A stretch of 64,000 bases of DNA, taken from NCBI GenBank assembly GCA_009801085.1, contig VNWV01000005.1, positions 310,001-374,000 on the forward strand. Direction: 5' to 3'. The DNA comes from Lasiodiplodia sp. COLG20. Lineage: Eukaryota > Ascomycota > Dothideomycetes > Botryosphaeriales > Botryosphaeriaceae. The translations under genes were made by a program, and so were the position numbers. Below the pieces are notes generated by a model that was not told the DNA's origin, searched no databases, and was given only the letters and a program-made list of their open reading frames with translations. Shown here piece by piece: positions 1 to 11,712 of this stretch (the stretch's first letter is position 1; each line of letters begins with the position of its first letter).

Positions 1-886
1 TCATGTACGGAAACTCAACGGCTGCTGGGTCTGGTGTAGTTGGTGGTGGTGGGCAGGTTTGGTCACCAGTGAACTTCACAACCAAAGCCGGTAAGTGATA
101 CGCTTTCAAGTCAGCGGGTAGATGACAGGATCACTAACTTTGCATACTTTCAAAGACGGCAACTGTCAGGTCATCTTCAACCTGACCTTCTGCAGTGAGG
201 TGGCATACGCAGTGCCGTCGAACCAGAACAAGTACAACGTGACGAACCTGACGGCACTGTACGACGACTACGCCAAGAGCCACTACCAGAACTTCAACTA
301 CTCGCTGCAGCAGATCCCGTGCAACACGACCAACACGGCGCAGTACTCACTAGCCAAGAACTGCGACGACTGCGCGAACGACTACAAGAACTGGCTGTGC
401 GCCGTGACGATCCCACGCTGCGAAGACTTCAGCGCCCAAGACGATTGGCTTCAGCCGCGCAACATCGCCCAGTCCTTCGTCAACGGCACCCGCCTCGCCG
501 ACACCGACTACGGCCGCGACCCCCTCAGCAACGCCACCCTCATGGACCGCACCTACGCCAACAGCAGCCGCAACGCCATGATCGACGAGCTCATCCAGCC
601 GGGCCCTTACAAGGAGGTCCTTCCCTGCGAGGACCTGTGCTACAGCCTGATTCAGAGCTGCCCGGCCAGCTTCGGCTTCGCGTGTCCGGTCATGGGGAAG
701 GGGCTCGAAAGGAGCTACGGCAATCGCCTGGGCAATGCGGACGGCACGGTTACGTGCAGTTATTTGGGGGCCGTTTATTACGTCAACGACGGTGGTGCGA
801 GTTTGCGGAGGGGGCTGGGGGTGGTGGTGGTGAGGAGTGCGGTTGTTGCGGCGACGGTGGGGCTCGTGCTCGGGTGGGGCTTGTAG
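1..886 (+). CDS. MID1: MID1-type stretch-activated Ca2+ channel subunit, 3' part
   Basis: Partial gene, open at the left edge. Exon 1 runs from before base 1 to 90 and exon 2 from 156 to 886. The 65-nt intron (91-155) has a GTAAGT donor and a CTAAC branch point. About 273 residues are visible. They are rich in N-glycosylation sequons and paired cysteines, including NCDDCANDY, WLCAVTIPRC, PCEDLCYSLIQSCP and FGFACP, which is the C-terminal cysteine-rich pattern of fungal Mid1. The family works with the Cch1 alpha subunit in plasma-membrane or ER calcium entry during mating, stress and hyphal growth. The last ~30 residues (after GGASLRRG) are hydrophobic, suggesting a membrane or GPI-type tail. 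The upstream visible residues are Gly-rich. The family call is confident; the N-terminus lies outside the window. Confidence 0.85.
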
Positions 887-3064
887 GTTTTGGGGATAGT
901 GGTGTGATGGGGGCGAGAGTACCTAGTGGGTGGTTGGGTGGATGGAAGTGGAAGGTGAAATCATCGTGTTGAGTACCATTTTTATGGAGTTTGGTGAGAT
1001 GGCTGGGCGGCGCTTTTTGTTTTTTGCTTGGTATGCAATGTTTATTTTGGAGTCAGTTGGCTGGTGTGAAGATGACCGTGATCCGTGTGATTGATGCCCT
1101 GTCTGTTGCAGTCTTGATGCCTGTCCGCACATGCGAGACGTATTATTGTGGTCATCTGGGCAAATGGTCGCTTGATGAGGGTACATACAAGCAGAGTATA
1201 AAAGGGGTTCTGACCTCAGAAATAAACCTTTCTTTCGACGCTCGGCTCTGCGGCTAGGATCTATGCCCGATGTCGTCAGATTCACTGAGTGGAAGCATCG
1301 ACGCACCCATTACTGTCCGCTCTCTGGCGGAGACCTCAAGTCGTTCTGTGGTCACGTCTCAGAATGCAGTTCTGATCTTGAAAGTGCAGCATTAAGCAAT
1401 GTACAATGATGCAGCGCAGCGCCGTAGCTAAAGGATGATAATACATGGTAGAGCTTGAACGTTGGGACTCAGCATCCATTATCAATGCTAAAGAACAGGG
1501 TAATGGCGCAGTGATGCGGCTTTCCTTCCTCTCCACTTCCCCGACTCAGCGGGTTGGTGTACGAACGGAGGAGAACGAGTACGAAGCCAGTGATTCAACC
1601 GTTTCGTATGATTACTGCTACAAGAGCGAAAAATCGGTTAGGAATTTAAGTTGACTCTCTCACAGAACACGATTTATATGATGTTTACACTTTAACAAGT
1701 GAAGGTACATGCACGGGATTCTTGTGCTGAGGCTCCAGGCGGCAGCGCGTGAGCTAACGGGCGGGAAAATGTGACAAGGACCCATGACCGGCCCGTGATG
1801 TTGAGCTACATGCCAACACACCACACACATGATATAGTATGCAGGGCTTTTGCGAAGAGTCTGGTGAGGACAAGAGTCAGCGGGGTCTTCATGGAGGAGG
1901 CGTAGTTGTTGGAATTAAATAACGTAAGTGGAGTTCAGGATCCGTATTTGACCGTTGTTCATCCACATATGATAACAGACGAATTACTTAATCCCATTCA
2001 TACACGCAATAGACTATGTCGTCTATGTAGGCAAGAAACTCATCCTCCTATTTTATAGAAGTAGCTAGGGAGTTGCCGCATAGTACCTAAAGATTCAAAT
2101 GCTAAAAAGGATGCATCCCTCTTGCTGTTGCAATGCATGATCTTACACTGTTGATGATGTACGCGATTAAAGAAAAAATGATATTCTCTCCGCGCCCGAA
2201 GTTTATCACAGTGTTGTGCTACTAGGGAGAGGGATCTCCAGTCAGATTTGTTCTTGTTGCGAATTCGATATGCAAGGTGAGAGCAAAGTTTGGTAGAATC
2301 ATTTTATTGCAAAAAGTTCAGACCTTTAAATCATCACCTCGGCCTTATGTGCATATGTCACGGGCCCTCAGCAGCAGATCTGCGGTAAGACATGTGTCTG
2401 CTTGTTCTCAAAGCTCAACGTGAGCAGCGGAGAAAGACTCGTGTCGCCTGGAGATCAGTGCTGAGGCTTCACTTTCAAGTGAAGGGAGCATCTATATAAA
2501 AACCTTCACTTTCAATGTTATTCAAAAATATTTATGACAGGTATTTCGGTTGCCCTTAGGGTGCAACCCCTGGCAGATGCTTCAAACTGGAGTGTCCCCG
2601 TAAGGGGTCCAGCGAATCTTCCATATCTTACTGGCGTTGGTGCGCAGCGCCTGATTTGACCTTGAATAAGCTGAGACAAGGCCCATCTCCAACGGGTCGA
2701 CGCCGTCTCCACATTTAGATATCTATGATGCTGAGAAGCTGATGCTATGAATGATGACGGTCAGCATCAAGTGTTCCATGATTTCGCTCTGTCGCCTATA
2801 TGGGAAATAGCCCATTTCGCCTCGGCAAGTTACCTCAGCACGAGACGAAACAGTTGTGAATGTCTCTACCAAAAGCATAGCTATACTATAGCAGGTTGTG
2901 CGTAGAATTACTCCCTGAGAGCACGGCACTCGAAATATATATTATACCCGCCTACTTGGACAATCACTTGCGCGGATGATTCGTAGGACCACGTGCCACG
3001 CAAATATCCAGACTTAGCTCCCGAATACCCGAACCGCCAGGGCACTCGTACTTCACAGGACATA

Positions 3065-3316
3065 CAGAGGGGTGCTGCAGCCGATGGCTAGCGCGAAGGA
3101 TAGTAAGGCCTTAGAACATGGCGTAAGTATGCCTCAGTTCTTTTTATTTTTTTATTTCACAATGAAAAAGAACATGTATGAGTAGTTAAAGCCATTATCC
3201 AGATGTGAATGTATAATTATTAATTCTATATTTATATCTGGGTGATAGCTCCAACGACCTGGGTGGTATGAGCGAAAAATGAATTCGCGCTAGCTGTCGG
3301 CTGCAATGCCTCTTTG
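3065..3316 (+). mobile_element. MITE-like element, family 1 copy 1 (TIRs, TA flanks)
   Basis: A 252-bp non-coding element with terminal inverted repeats of about 33 bp. The left end starts CAGAGGGGTGCTGCAGCC and the right end, reverse-complemented, starts CAAAGAGGCATTGCAGCC; both continue into CTAGCGCGAA. A TA dinucleotide lies just outside each end (3063-3064 and 3317-3318), as expected for a Tc1/mariner-type target duplication. The centre (about 3188-3258) is an imperfect palindrome around CCAGATGTGAATGT / ATATTTATATCTGG. There is no ORF, so it would be non-autonomous. Similar copies are at 34818-35066 and, inverted, at 48740-48961. Confidence 0.75.
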
Positions 3317-4655
3317 TAGAAGTGTGAGATTCCCGTGGTCTACCGTGATAGAAGACCTGTAGTAAACGCATTCAGTGGCTGCGAGTAGAACGATGTGAGT
3401 ATGTAAGAAAAGTTCAGCCCCGTCTCATCCTGAGATATTGCTGCCACTAATATTGAAGCCTGCAGCATGAAGCGGACATCCCAAAACGTGAGCTCGTCAG
3501 ACAGGTGCTCGCAGATGCCCGACGCATCGTCTCGTACACTCCACGCCAACGGGCGGTCAGCAAAAGCAGGAGGCAGGCAGCTGCCTCATGTGGAAACACG
3601 ATTATATCCGCGATGGAGCGGCGCAGTGGGACCACGTCCGGGCAGCTCGGACGAGAGGCATACAGCAGGTCACCCCAAGTCGGGCGACACGGGCAGGCAG
3701 TCTTGCTTTGTATCAGGATAGGTGTCGGCCGTTGATATGCTGGCGGTGGGGCGTCCAATCACATGGGCCGCCTCGCACTGCCACGTGGAAATGCCAGAGG
3801 AGCAGCGTCCCCCCCTCAACCGGCACACGCGTGTCATGTCGGCACTAGCAAAGCTTGGAAAGTGGAGAGAGATGTGTCCTGCAGGCCATCCTGGTCGTCG
3901 GGATCAGCGGGGCGGAAGATGGCTGCTGGCTGGCTGGCACCCACTCGCAATCGCCTTTGCAGATATGCATGCCCCTCCCACCCTCCCCACGTTCCAGAAA
4001 GCTGCAGCCCCGCTCCAATGGGAAAACCCAGATAACGATGTCGCATATGCTTCTGCGACGCATACTCCGAAATGCCAAACGGGTTTCCAGAGAGTTTCGG
4101 AAAAGGCAAACTCGCGGGGTAAAACGAGAGCCAAAAACTAAGAGAGAGAGAGAGAGAGCGCCCAACAAGGCGAACATTCTAGCTGTCACATTTACGACCG
4201 CCTCGCTCAATGAAACCACCATCGCACACCTTTCATGGCCCCTGCGCCGTTGCCTGGACACTCGACATTGCCACCTCCTGTTTTTTTTTTTACTTTTTTT
4301 TTCCTTTCCAAAAATTCCCGCTTCCTATTGATCCGTCGCCTCGCAGCCTCATGGCGTCTTCGCCCGCCCCGGACGATCTAGCGTGTGGTCCGTGACCGGG
4401 CGCCGGCGTGCATAGTACGTGGCTTTTTGATGCCCGAACTAGAGATCCCTCGGCTGAAGGAAGCGGCATGGTGTCGGCTGCAGTATCGTGGAAACGGACG
4501 AAAGGGCCCGGTAAGGGCGATCAAACGCGCCATAGTTCGTGTGGTGATGTGTCGATTTGCTCCTGTTCCTAGCATAGCTCCCAACTCAATTCCTATTAAC
4601 TTCTGACGATCTGGAAATCCTGGGGTCCGAAATTTGAGTCAGTGAAGCAGCACGA

Positions 4656-4747
4656 ATAATCCTCCGTAATTATCTTCGCGAGCAAAGGCACTTGACTTAC
4701 GGAGGGAACTGAAGCTACCTACGTAGCGATAGAAATTAGCTACGACG
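4656..4747 (+). repeat. Dispersed repeat, family 2 copy A
   Basis: Non-coding stretch starting ATAATCCTCCGTAATTATC and continuing GCGAGCAAAGGCAC, CTTACGGAGGG, CTACCTACGTAG and GATAGAAATTAG. The same blocks in the same order occur on the opposite strand at 56583-56682, and the first blocks recur at 35197-35241. No ORF and no clear terminal inverted repeat were found, so it may be a fragment of a longer element. Confidence 0.65.
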
Positions 4748-5715
4748 GTGCGAAGGATCCTATGTTCCTTACTTACGTAGTAGTCAAGAAAATATTACAG
4801 TCCCTCACCGTGACCCAAGTAGACATTACCCAAAGCAGAAAGCAGTTCATAAAATAGCCTAGAGGTATCTCGAGCAACCCGGCATGAATCGAAAGAACAA
4901 AACGTAAAGTAGCAAGATGCAGAGGAAAATATGCTCTTCCGTCTCCGGCCCTTCGCGTCCCGTCCCATCAGTGAACAATCCAAAATGAGATCATCAAACA
5001 AATACCGATGCAACTTCTCTTACGGCCCCCTTCTCGATCCGCATTTCCAATACGGCTCTACCCGCCTCAAGCCCATGTAATCCCTTCAGTAAATGCCATC
5101 CCCCGATCATCCTTACTCTTCCCCACCATGAAAGCATGAATCCCAAGAATCTTAAAAATAACACAGGTCGGCCTCCTCCATTATACTCGAGTTCGACGAA
5201 ATGAAGAAATCAAAATCGACTCGGCCTCAGAAAGGTAGAAGCAGTGAAATCAGGACAATGAGACAAAGCGGAAAAAGAAACCCAGAAATTCTCCGTCATC
5301 ATCGTAAACTCTCGCAAGGTCGTATCCGGTCGTTAAGGCTTTGTATAGGTGTATCACGGTCGTGAACAGGTCGTTAAAGTTCCGCGTCATCGAATCCCTT
5401 TTTTTTTCCCACGCCCCTCCCTTGATGACAGAAAGAACCGCATCCCAAATCCCATCCAAGACCTGAAATGAGATTCGTAACTCGAAAAAGGGAACTCGTG
5501 GCACTCGAACAGAAAAGCAAATTGGAAAAAAAGCAACAAACTCAATAACGCCACCGGGGAACACATGTGGATTCCCGAATACCATGATTTCTTTTTCTTC
5601 TCTTGGGTATGAGGAGGTCGCGAGACCCCATGCAATGTCGTGAGGGTATTCGGGCGATCGAGGTGGCCGTTAAGACGTGAAAATGGTCAGAACCAGATGT
5701 GGTGGCGCCGTATCT

Positions 5716-8411
5716 TTACCTTGGGAGATGCTCGGCCATTTCAATGGACAAGTCCCTGATTGACCATCGCCAGTCTTCGCCAAGATATTCTCTTCTCCCA
5801 CCAACCCAGCCCTCAACTCTCCTCCGCCACACTTCTTCCTCTTCGCGCTGGCGTCGGATGAAGCCGGGACCAAGGTCGAACTCCTCGGACACAAACGTAT
5901 CCATAGGAGTCTGAGCAACACTGGGGCCGCCTTGGATCGAGAAGTATCCACCAGCACCAGCACCCACGTCGATGTCATCCTTGAGGTCCTCGATGTCAGC
6001 GAAAGGATCAGATTCGTCGCCAATCGAAGCGGCAGGAGACAGCGGGCCAGTGTGGCGTGGGTCAAGCTTAAGCCAGCACATCTTGCGAGGATCGAAGACC
6101 ATGCCTTTCTCGATCTGAACGCCACGAGAGGATGAGATGTGAGAGATAAGAGCTGGCCGCGGTGGCGAGCTCGCGTGCGGTGCAGCCGCCGGCGTCGGGA
6201 ATGATGGCGTCGAACGCGTGTGCTGATGACTCGGGATTTGAGCCTGAGGTTGAGAATGCGAGTATGAGTGGTGAGAGGCAATACGCGGACGCTTAATCTC
6301 CTGCACAGGTGAAGAAAATCGGTGAAGTGCGGCTTCGTTACCCTCCCAACGATGGAGAACAGGGTTATACGTCATGCCCTTCTCGTCTGTATATACGTCA
6401 GTGTCCGAATCCGTAATCAACGCTAAAAGTGTCACATACTCTTGACTGCAGGCGTGTTAATCTGCTTGATGAGGTAGGGCTTCTGCCCCGTCCCCTTCTT
6501 TCGATGCGCTTGGGGACTTGGGTTGCGTGAGGCGACTTGAGCTTTCGAATTAGTGTTGATCGGCATCAATGGCCCGGAATCCGGTCGTCGCTTGGGCCCA
6601 CCTAGTCGTTCCTCCCTGGCTATGCGACTTGACGCGGTGTCACGTGCGAAGCTGGGTGTGTTCTCGCGTTTGAGCGTTCTCTTCGGCGTCGGCGGAGGCT
6701 GAGGGCTTTGCTGCGATCGCTCGGGGTTGACTGGCAGCTTGCTGTGGCTGACTTGTCTGATCATCTTCGATGGCTGACGGTTGGAAGGTTGTTTGACGTA
6801 TTTGCTTTCCTTGGTTACAGAAGTTGGTAGATCATCAAACGCATCAAGCTCGGAGCCGTCACCAAAATTGCGCTTTCGCGCGGGCTTCGTGAACATGCGC
6901 TTGGTTGCAGCTTCGCGAACGAGCGAAGCAGGAGCAATGTCCTTTCTGTTTCCGGCCCGACTTGGTGTCTCCACCTGGCGCGAGAGGCGAGAATATGTTC
7001 GCGGGGTGGGCGAAAGAGCGCGGGGATCAGAGTCGCGACGAAGCTGGCCGGTAGATGACTTGGCGGTGATATGTTGCGACTGCCTGGTCGATACGCCAGC
7101 GGGAAGAAAAGGCTTGGTCGGCTGTTTGCTGCTTGGTTTGTAGTCACTGCGAAGCACTGGGGCAGAACGCTTGGCTCTCAACAACTGGGCGCTAGTCGTA
7201 GTGGGACCTATGCGACCGTGGCGGTTTTGATGAAATGCGCCCGGCTCGTAGACGGGATCAAGACGGGATCGAGGAGCCACAGGGGCCATTGGCCTCGGGA
7301 TGCGAGAGGTAGAGGAGACAGACGGCTTGTCGGTGAAGGTTAGAGTCGTGGTAGCGCGAACGCTGGTCGTGGGTTGAGGCTTGTTTGAATTGACCTTGAC
7401 GTTGCGGTTAACAGTTAGTTTGGCGGGATCCAATATATCGCCAGACCCCATGTCTAAATCAGCGAAGAAGTCGTCGTCCTCGGGAACAGACTTCAGGGTC
7501 GCAGGTGGCAAGGGTTGCTCCGGCTCTGGGTGCGGTGCAGATTGTGGCTCTGGCTCAGCCGGCGGCTCGCCTTGCGGATCAGGTAGGGTCTCGTTCTCGG
7601 ACTGCGGCGCGGTCTCTCCATCTGGAAGCGGCGCAGCGGCCTCTGCAGCTTCCTCATGCTCTTCCTGTCGCTCGGGCTCGGTAGCGCCTTCCTGCGGAGG
7701 ACGCGGCTCGGGCTGGGGCGTCTTTTCATCGTCGGTCTCGACGTCCTGGCGCTTGCGCAGAATGGCATTGAAGTCGATGGGCTCTTTGGGAAGCAGCAAG
7801 CCGCCAAAGTCGTCATCCTCGCTCTCGAGGGTCATGCAACTACCCATGCTGGGGCTCATGGCGGCTGACACGGAGGAGCCACGGGTGCGTGTGTCGCGCC
7901 GCGTGCCACCAAAGCGAATGCCTAGGGAACCACCTTCAGCCCAATCGTCGAAGTCATCGTCGTCTTGGGAAGGCGTCGCAGGCGGCTGGAGAGTCTTTAA
8001 TTTGAGGGTGCCCGAGCTTGGACCGGGCAGCTCGAGGTCGTCGGCCCAGTCATCGTCCTGGTGGATCTTCTGCCGGGATGGCTTCTTTCCCAGACGCTTA
8101 ATGGTACCACCGAGAAGAGCCGAGGACGGCACAGTGGTGGGAATGGGGATTCCGGCATGTTTGGCAGAGGAAATGGCATCTTTGGTGGAGGCCTCGTCGT
8201 TGGGCGCCAGCAGGACCTGCCAGTCCTCCTCGCCTGCGGCTGACTCGGAGCGGAGCGACGGGGCGCGCGACGAGCGCGAGAGGTTGGCGTGCGACGAAGC
8301 GCTTGGGGCGAAGAGATCGCCGTGGAAGTCGTCGTCGTCGTCCCAGTTCTCGATGTGTGGCGACATTTGGTCGGCGCGCTCGCGAAAGCTGCCTCGGTGG
8401 AGCGAGGCCAT
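5716..8411 (-). CDS. byr4: Byr4/Bfa1-type two-component GAP subunit of the septation network
   Basis: Exons 8411-6440 and 6386-5716, 880 residues. The 53-nt intron (6387-6439) has a GTATGT donor and TACAG acceptor. Byr4 binds Cdc16/Bub2 to form the GAP for the Spg1/Tem1 GTPase at spindle poles and so restrains septum formation. The N-terminal half carries repeated acidic-aromatic clusters (residues 23-29, 119-126, 150-157, 198-202, 311-320). Next is a long low-complexity Pro/Glu and basic region. The C-terminus has the family blocks NEKGMTYNPVLHRWEGNE (from ~658), KGMVFDPRKMCWLKL, DPFADIEDL and EEFDLGPGFIRRQ. The start at MASLHRGSF is chosen because the open frame above it (to 8675) looks like leader sequence; a second Met 15 residues in (8366) is possible. 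Its neighbour XRCC4 is divergent. Confidence 0.88.
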
Positions 8412-9146
8412 GCTTAGGTCTGGGGCGCGCAGCCCGGGAGGGTGGAGGATTTGAGGTTGGAAGTGCTGCGATCGACTGCGGTGGCAGGTCGCCAGGTCGG
8501 GCGTTACGCCCACAAGGGTCTGCGCCAAGCTGGGTGGTCCGCGCGTGCACGTCGCCTGCGCGCGACTGGGAAGTATGCAAAGCCTCGCCGTCAGGCCTGC
8601 CCAACCCAACCGGCTTGAGCGAGTCGTCGTCGTTTGCTCAGGGCTCCACTTTGTCAACACGCCCGGGCCAGGCACCGGCGATCACGAATCCGGCCCGCCG
8701 CTGCAGGTGCATGTGGACGCCGCGGCCCTTCTATGATGCCTGGCGTGCTGTTTGTTGTAGCTGCCATTGACGCGAGCTGGCCCGGTTGCGAGGCGCGCGC
8801 TGCGCCCGCTCGCGTCGGCCTGGCGTGCCGCATCCCATGCGCGCTTCCGCGCCCGGAGCATCTCTCGTACTGGCAAAGCCCGCGTGCCGCCGACCTCACA
8901 ACCCCACGCTTCCGCTGTTCCTGGCGGCCGTGCGCCGACCGTCTGGCCGCAGGAAAGGCCGCAGACAGGCAGCAGGCCGCCAACACCAAAGCCGCAAGGA
9001 TCCTCCAGGCATCCTCGGCCTGCAACCCTCGAACCGTTCTGGTTTCATAAGAGCACCCATCCCGACACGAAAAAAAAATTTGGCGGCTTCGTTCCCGTGC
9101 GCCCCGGCTCGTACTGCCAATTCCACCTCCGTCACGCCGCGACGCC
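8412..9146. promoter_or_regulatory. Shared divergent promoter interval, byr4 / XRCC4
   Basis: 735 bp of GC-rich sequence separates two start codons pointing away from each other. Long open frames cross it on both strands, but they have no recognisable protein features and look like an effect of base composition. No strong TATA box was seen. Confidence 0.5.
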
Positions 9147-10499
9147 ATGGCTGCGAAGAGGATATTACGCGTGCGAAGGACCGATGTCGATGAAGCCACT
9201 CCCGCTTACGCACTGCTCTCCGTCGAATCCGCCGGGCCCGAGCCGCTCGACGTCAAGCTCGTGGGCACCGAGGGCGAGAACGTCTTCGCCGCTTCAGGTA
9301 AGTAGCCAAATCACCCGCTTCTGACGTCTGCGCGCGTTTCACGCTGACGACCTGGCCCGAAAATGCTCAGTTCGCGAGGCTCAAATCCGGAATTTCCGTG
9401 ACCGCAAATCCAGAGCCAGCGACGATCATGAGTGGGAAGTAATACTACGCTCCGGCCTCCTGCAGCACCCGGTGGATGGGGATGACGCGAAGCTGCTGGA
9501 GAACCTGGAGATCGTCGCGTCCGTGATTGATCAGCAGCTGAAGCTCACAGTGCGAAAGAATATCGAGGGTATCACGGTGAGTTAGGGGGGCTGACGTCAT
9601 TTGTTTACATGACCTGACGCCGCCCACAGCAACGGCTAGGTGTGATCCCACTGCCGGAGGATCGCAACACGGAAATTGAATTCTTCGAATGGACCGCGAT
9701 CGCCGTCAACGCCGCCTCTGTCGCTCGTGACAACGCTCGCGACCTCCAAAACAAGTGCGAGGCGCAGCAGGTCACAATCAACAAACTCAAATCGCAGCTT
9801 GACGACCTGATCCAGGCCAAGCAGGACCATGAGGGCGCACTCCTTGCAAAGTTCCAGGACCTTCTCAATGCGAAGAAGCTAAAAATCCGGGATCAGCAAC
9901 GTCTGCTTGCAGGCGCAAAGGTGGATCCCGCCGCAGGTGCGCCGTCCCTGGACGCTCCAATTTGGAAAAATGCTAACGGCGGAACAGCGGCCGCGGTCGA
10001 GCAGGCCAGGGGCACCACGAGGCATACCACCCGGCCCCGCAAGGCCGGGCCCTCCCGGGCCTCCAAGCGCAAAGCGATCACGAAGACACCTGTCCATGAC
10101 TCCGATTCAGAGCTCGATTCACGCATGGACGTGGATGATGACGACGCCAGAGCCAAGTTGGAAGTGAAAGAGGAGATCGCGGAGCCTGCCACCCCCGAGC
10201 AGTCTGACCTCGAGACGACCGAAGACGAAGACGATGATGACGACGACCTTGACGCAATGCCCGCCTCCCGTCCGTCTAAAACCAGCGAAGGGTCTAGAGG
10301 CAAAGCAATTGAGACAGCGACACCGAACCAAAGCTCTCACCGCCAGAAAAGCCCGGAAGCACTCCCGCCACGCCGGGAACTGCCCTTCCCCAGGAAGCAG
10401 AGCAAGCAGCCGCGTAACGAACCCGTCAAGAAGGCACCGGCTACCCGGGCGGCAGTACAAGATGACGACGAGAGTACGACGGACGATGACGAACTTTAA
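9147..10499 (+). CDS. XRCC4: XRCC4/Lif1-type DNA ligase IV cofactor
   Basis: Exons 9147-9297, 9371-9576 and 9630-10499; 408 residues. The introns (73 and 53 nt) have GTAAGT and GTGAGT donors. XRCC4/Lif1 stabilises DNA ligase IV and bridges broken ends in non-homologous end joining in the nucleus. Residues 1 to ~120 fit the beta-rich head domain (YALLSVE, EPLDVKLVGTEGE, DHEWEVILRSGLL). Residues ~130-205 are a heptad-like coiled coil (VARDNARDLQNKCEAQQ, LKSQLDDLIQ, LLAKFQDLLNAKK), where ligase IV would bind. The rest is a disordered tail rich in basic and acidic clusters (EDEDDDDDDLDAM), likely with nuclear-localisation and phosphorylation sites. The start ATG lies in a good context (gacgccATGGC). 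XLF/Nej1 is a structural relative, but the pattern fits XRCC4 better. Confidence 0.85.
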
Positions 10500-11712
10500 A
10501 ATTGGTGTTGTCTAGCAAAATACTCAAACATTGTACGATCACTTCCATGTCCCACCTTTCGGAATGCTTCAAGGTTTTCCGGCTTTACAACGGTCCCATA
10601 GCTGCGGCGTTAACCGAAGAAGCCGAGAGCATGTTATCTGGGGAGAGCTCAGCAGAGAAGCGTGAGATGTCGTGAAGTGACGAGCTTCTCTTAGAGTAAC
10701 TAACTCGCTAGCTCGCGTAGCGCCCGTTTAGGCACGGATGATTCGGCGGGCGTACGGTCTCCGCACCGGCATGATTCAGGCTTGGAGGGACGTCACACAT
10801 GCCTTTAGGTCAAACCAAGCCATATTAAGGGCTCTTGAATCCTACTTCCTTCACTCAGTCGCGGCAAAAGTGAACTTGGTTGTTTGATTAACGTAGGTAA
10901 CGTCGCACGGGCATCCGGCAGCACGAGCCCGGCGTTCGCAAAGTGTCCGGACAATTACTCGCGCATTGGATGCGGAGAGTAGCTAGTTAGATCAATTAGT
11001 TTGGTTTCGACAAACTGCACAAACCGCGGGTTGCAGCATGTGATCGCAGCAACGTGAAGGATCGGCGCAGGCGTTTGATGGGCAGCAGGCGGGATGCGGG
11101 ACGAGGGTCAGGGCCATCATGACGGCGGCAACGTGCAGCCTAGGTTCTTGAGGACGCGACAGGAAAGCTGCAGGCACGCGTCGACAGAGATGCGCTCGCG
11201 TTTTGGGGGTTTTCGAGGCCGCTCCAGGGCAATGTGACGCGGAAAACAAAGGCGCGCTTGCGGGTGCGAGCGGGCGACGGGCGAGCAACATCGCGTGTCC
11301 GTCCTGGATCCGCCCGCCAAGACCGCGAGCACCCTGGGGCCTGGCGTCCACCTCGTCACCGCCGTGCATCAGCTTCACGATACCTTCGCGACCCCCGCGA
11401 CGCACCCATCACGACCCCCTCTCGCCGCTCGCTCTCCGCTCCTTGCGCCCGCCGCCGTCCTCGCGCTCCCCACGGCGCCCATCTGGCCCAGCTCCGCGGT
11501 GCCCGACAGAATGCTGCTCAGCGCCAGCCCGTGACCGAGTCCGCGGAGGAGTGGCCGAAGTGAAAGTGAGCGCGCTGCAACCGCGTCGCATGCTCACGCG
11601 CGCTCAATCGCTGACTTTCGCGCAGGAACACGCCGACACGCGCCAGCTCCGCCCTGACCGCGCCTCTCCACGTCCCGTCCGAACGTCGCACAACCCACCC
11701 GCTTCACAAGCA
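10500..11712. other. Intergenic, XRCC4 3' flank and upstream of the 11713 gene
   Basis: No independent gene. The XRCC4 3' flank occupies the first few hundred bases. From about 11200 the sequence is GC-rich and open in several frames. One of these is in frame with the downstream gene, so an upstream start cannot be excluded. The pyrimidine-rich stretch around 11400-11480 looks like a fungal promoter or leader. Confidence 0.45.

Larger units (their letters stand above)
887..5715. other. Gene-poor interval between MID1 and byr4
   Basis: No reading frame here looks like a gene: all are short and overlap on both strands. It holds a TATAAAAGG string at 1196-1204 with no credible ORF after it, a 252-bp terminal-inverted-repeat element at 3065-3316, a short dispersed repeat at 4656-4747, and an (AG)8 run at 4141-4156 followed by T-runs near 4280-4305. 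A GC-richer block at about 3470-4600 gives several overlapping open frames that look like composition effects. The final ~500 bases are probably the byr4 3' UTR. Confidence 0.6.

Noticed and set aside
1196..1204. TATAAAAGG box in the MID1 3' flank
   Set aside because: No credible reading frame or RNA gene follows; probably chance in AT-containing DNA.
7381..8454. 357-codon plus-strand open frame opposite byr4
   Set aside because: It is the antisense of acidic, Pro/Glu/Ser-rich byr4 codons, giving a Ser/Gly-rich shadow with no features.
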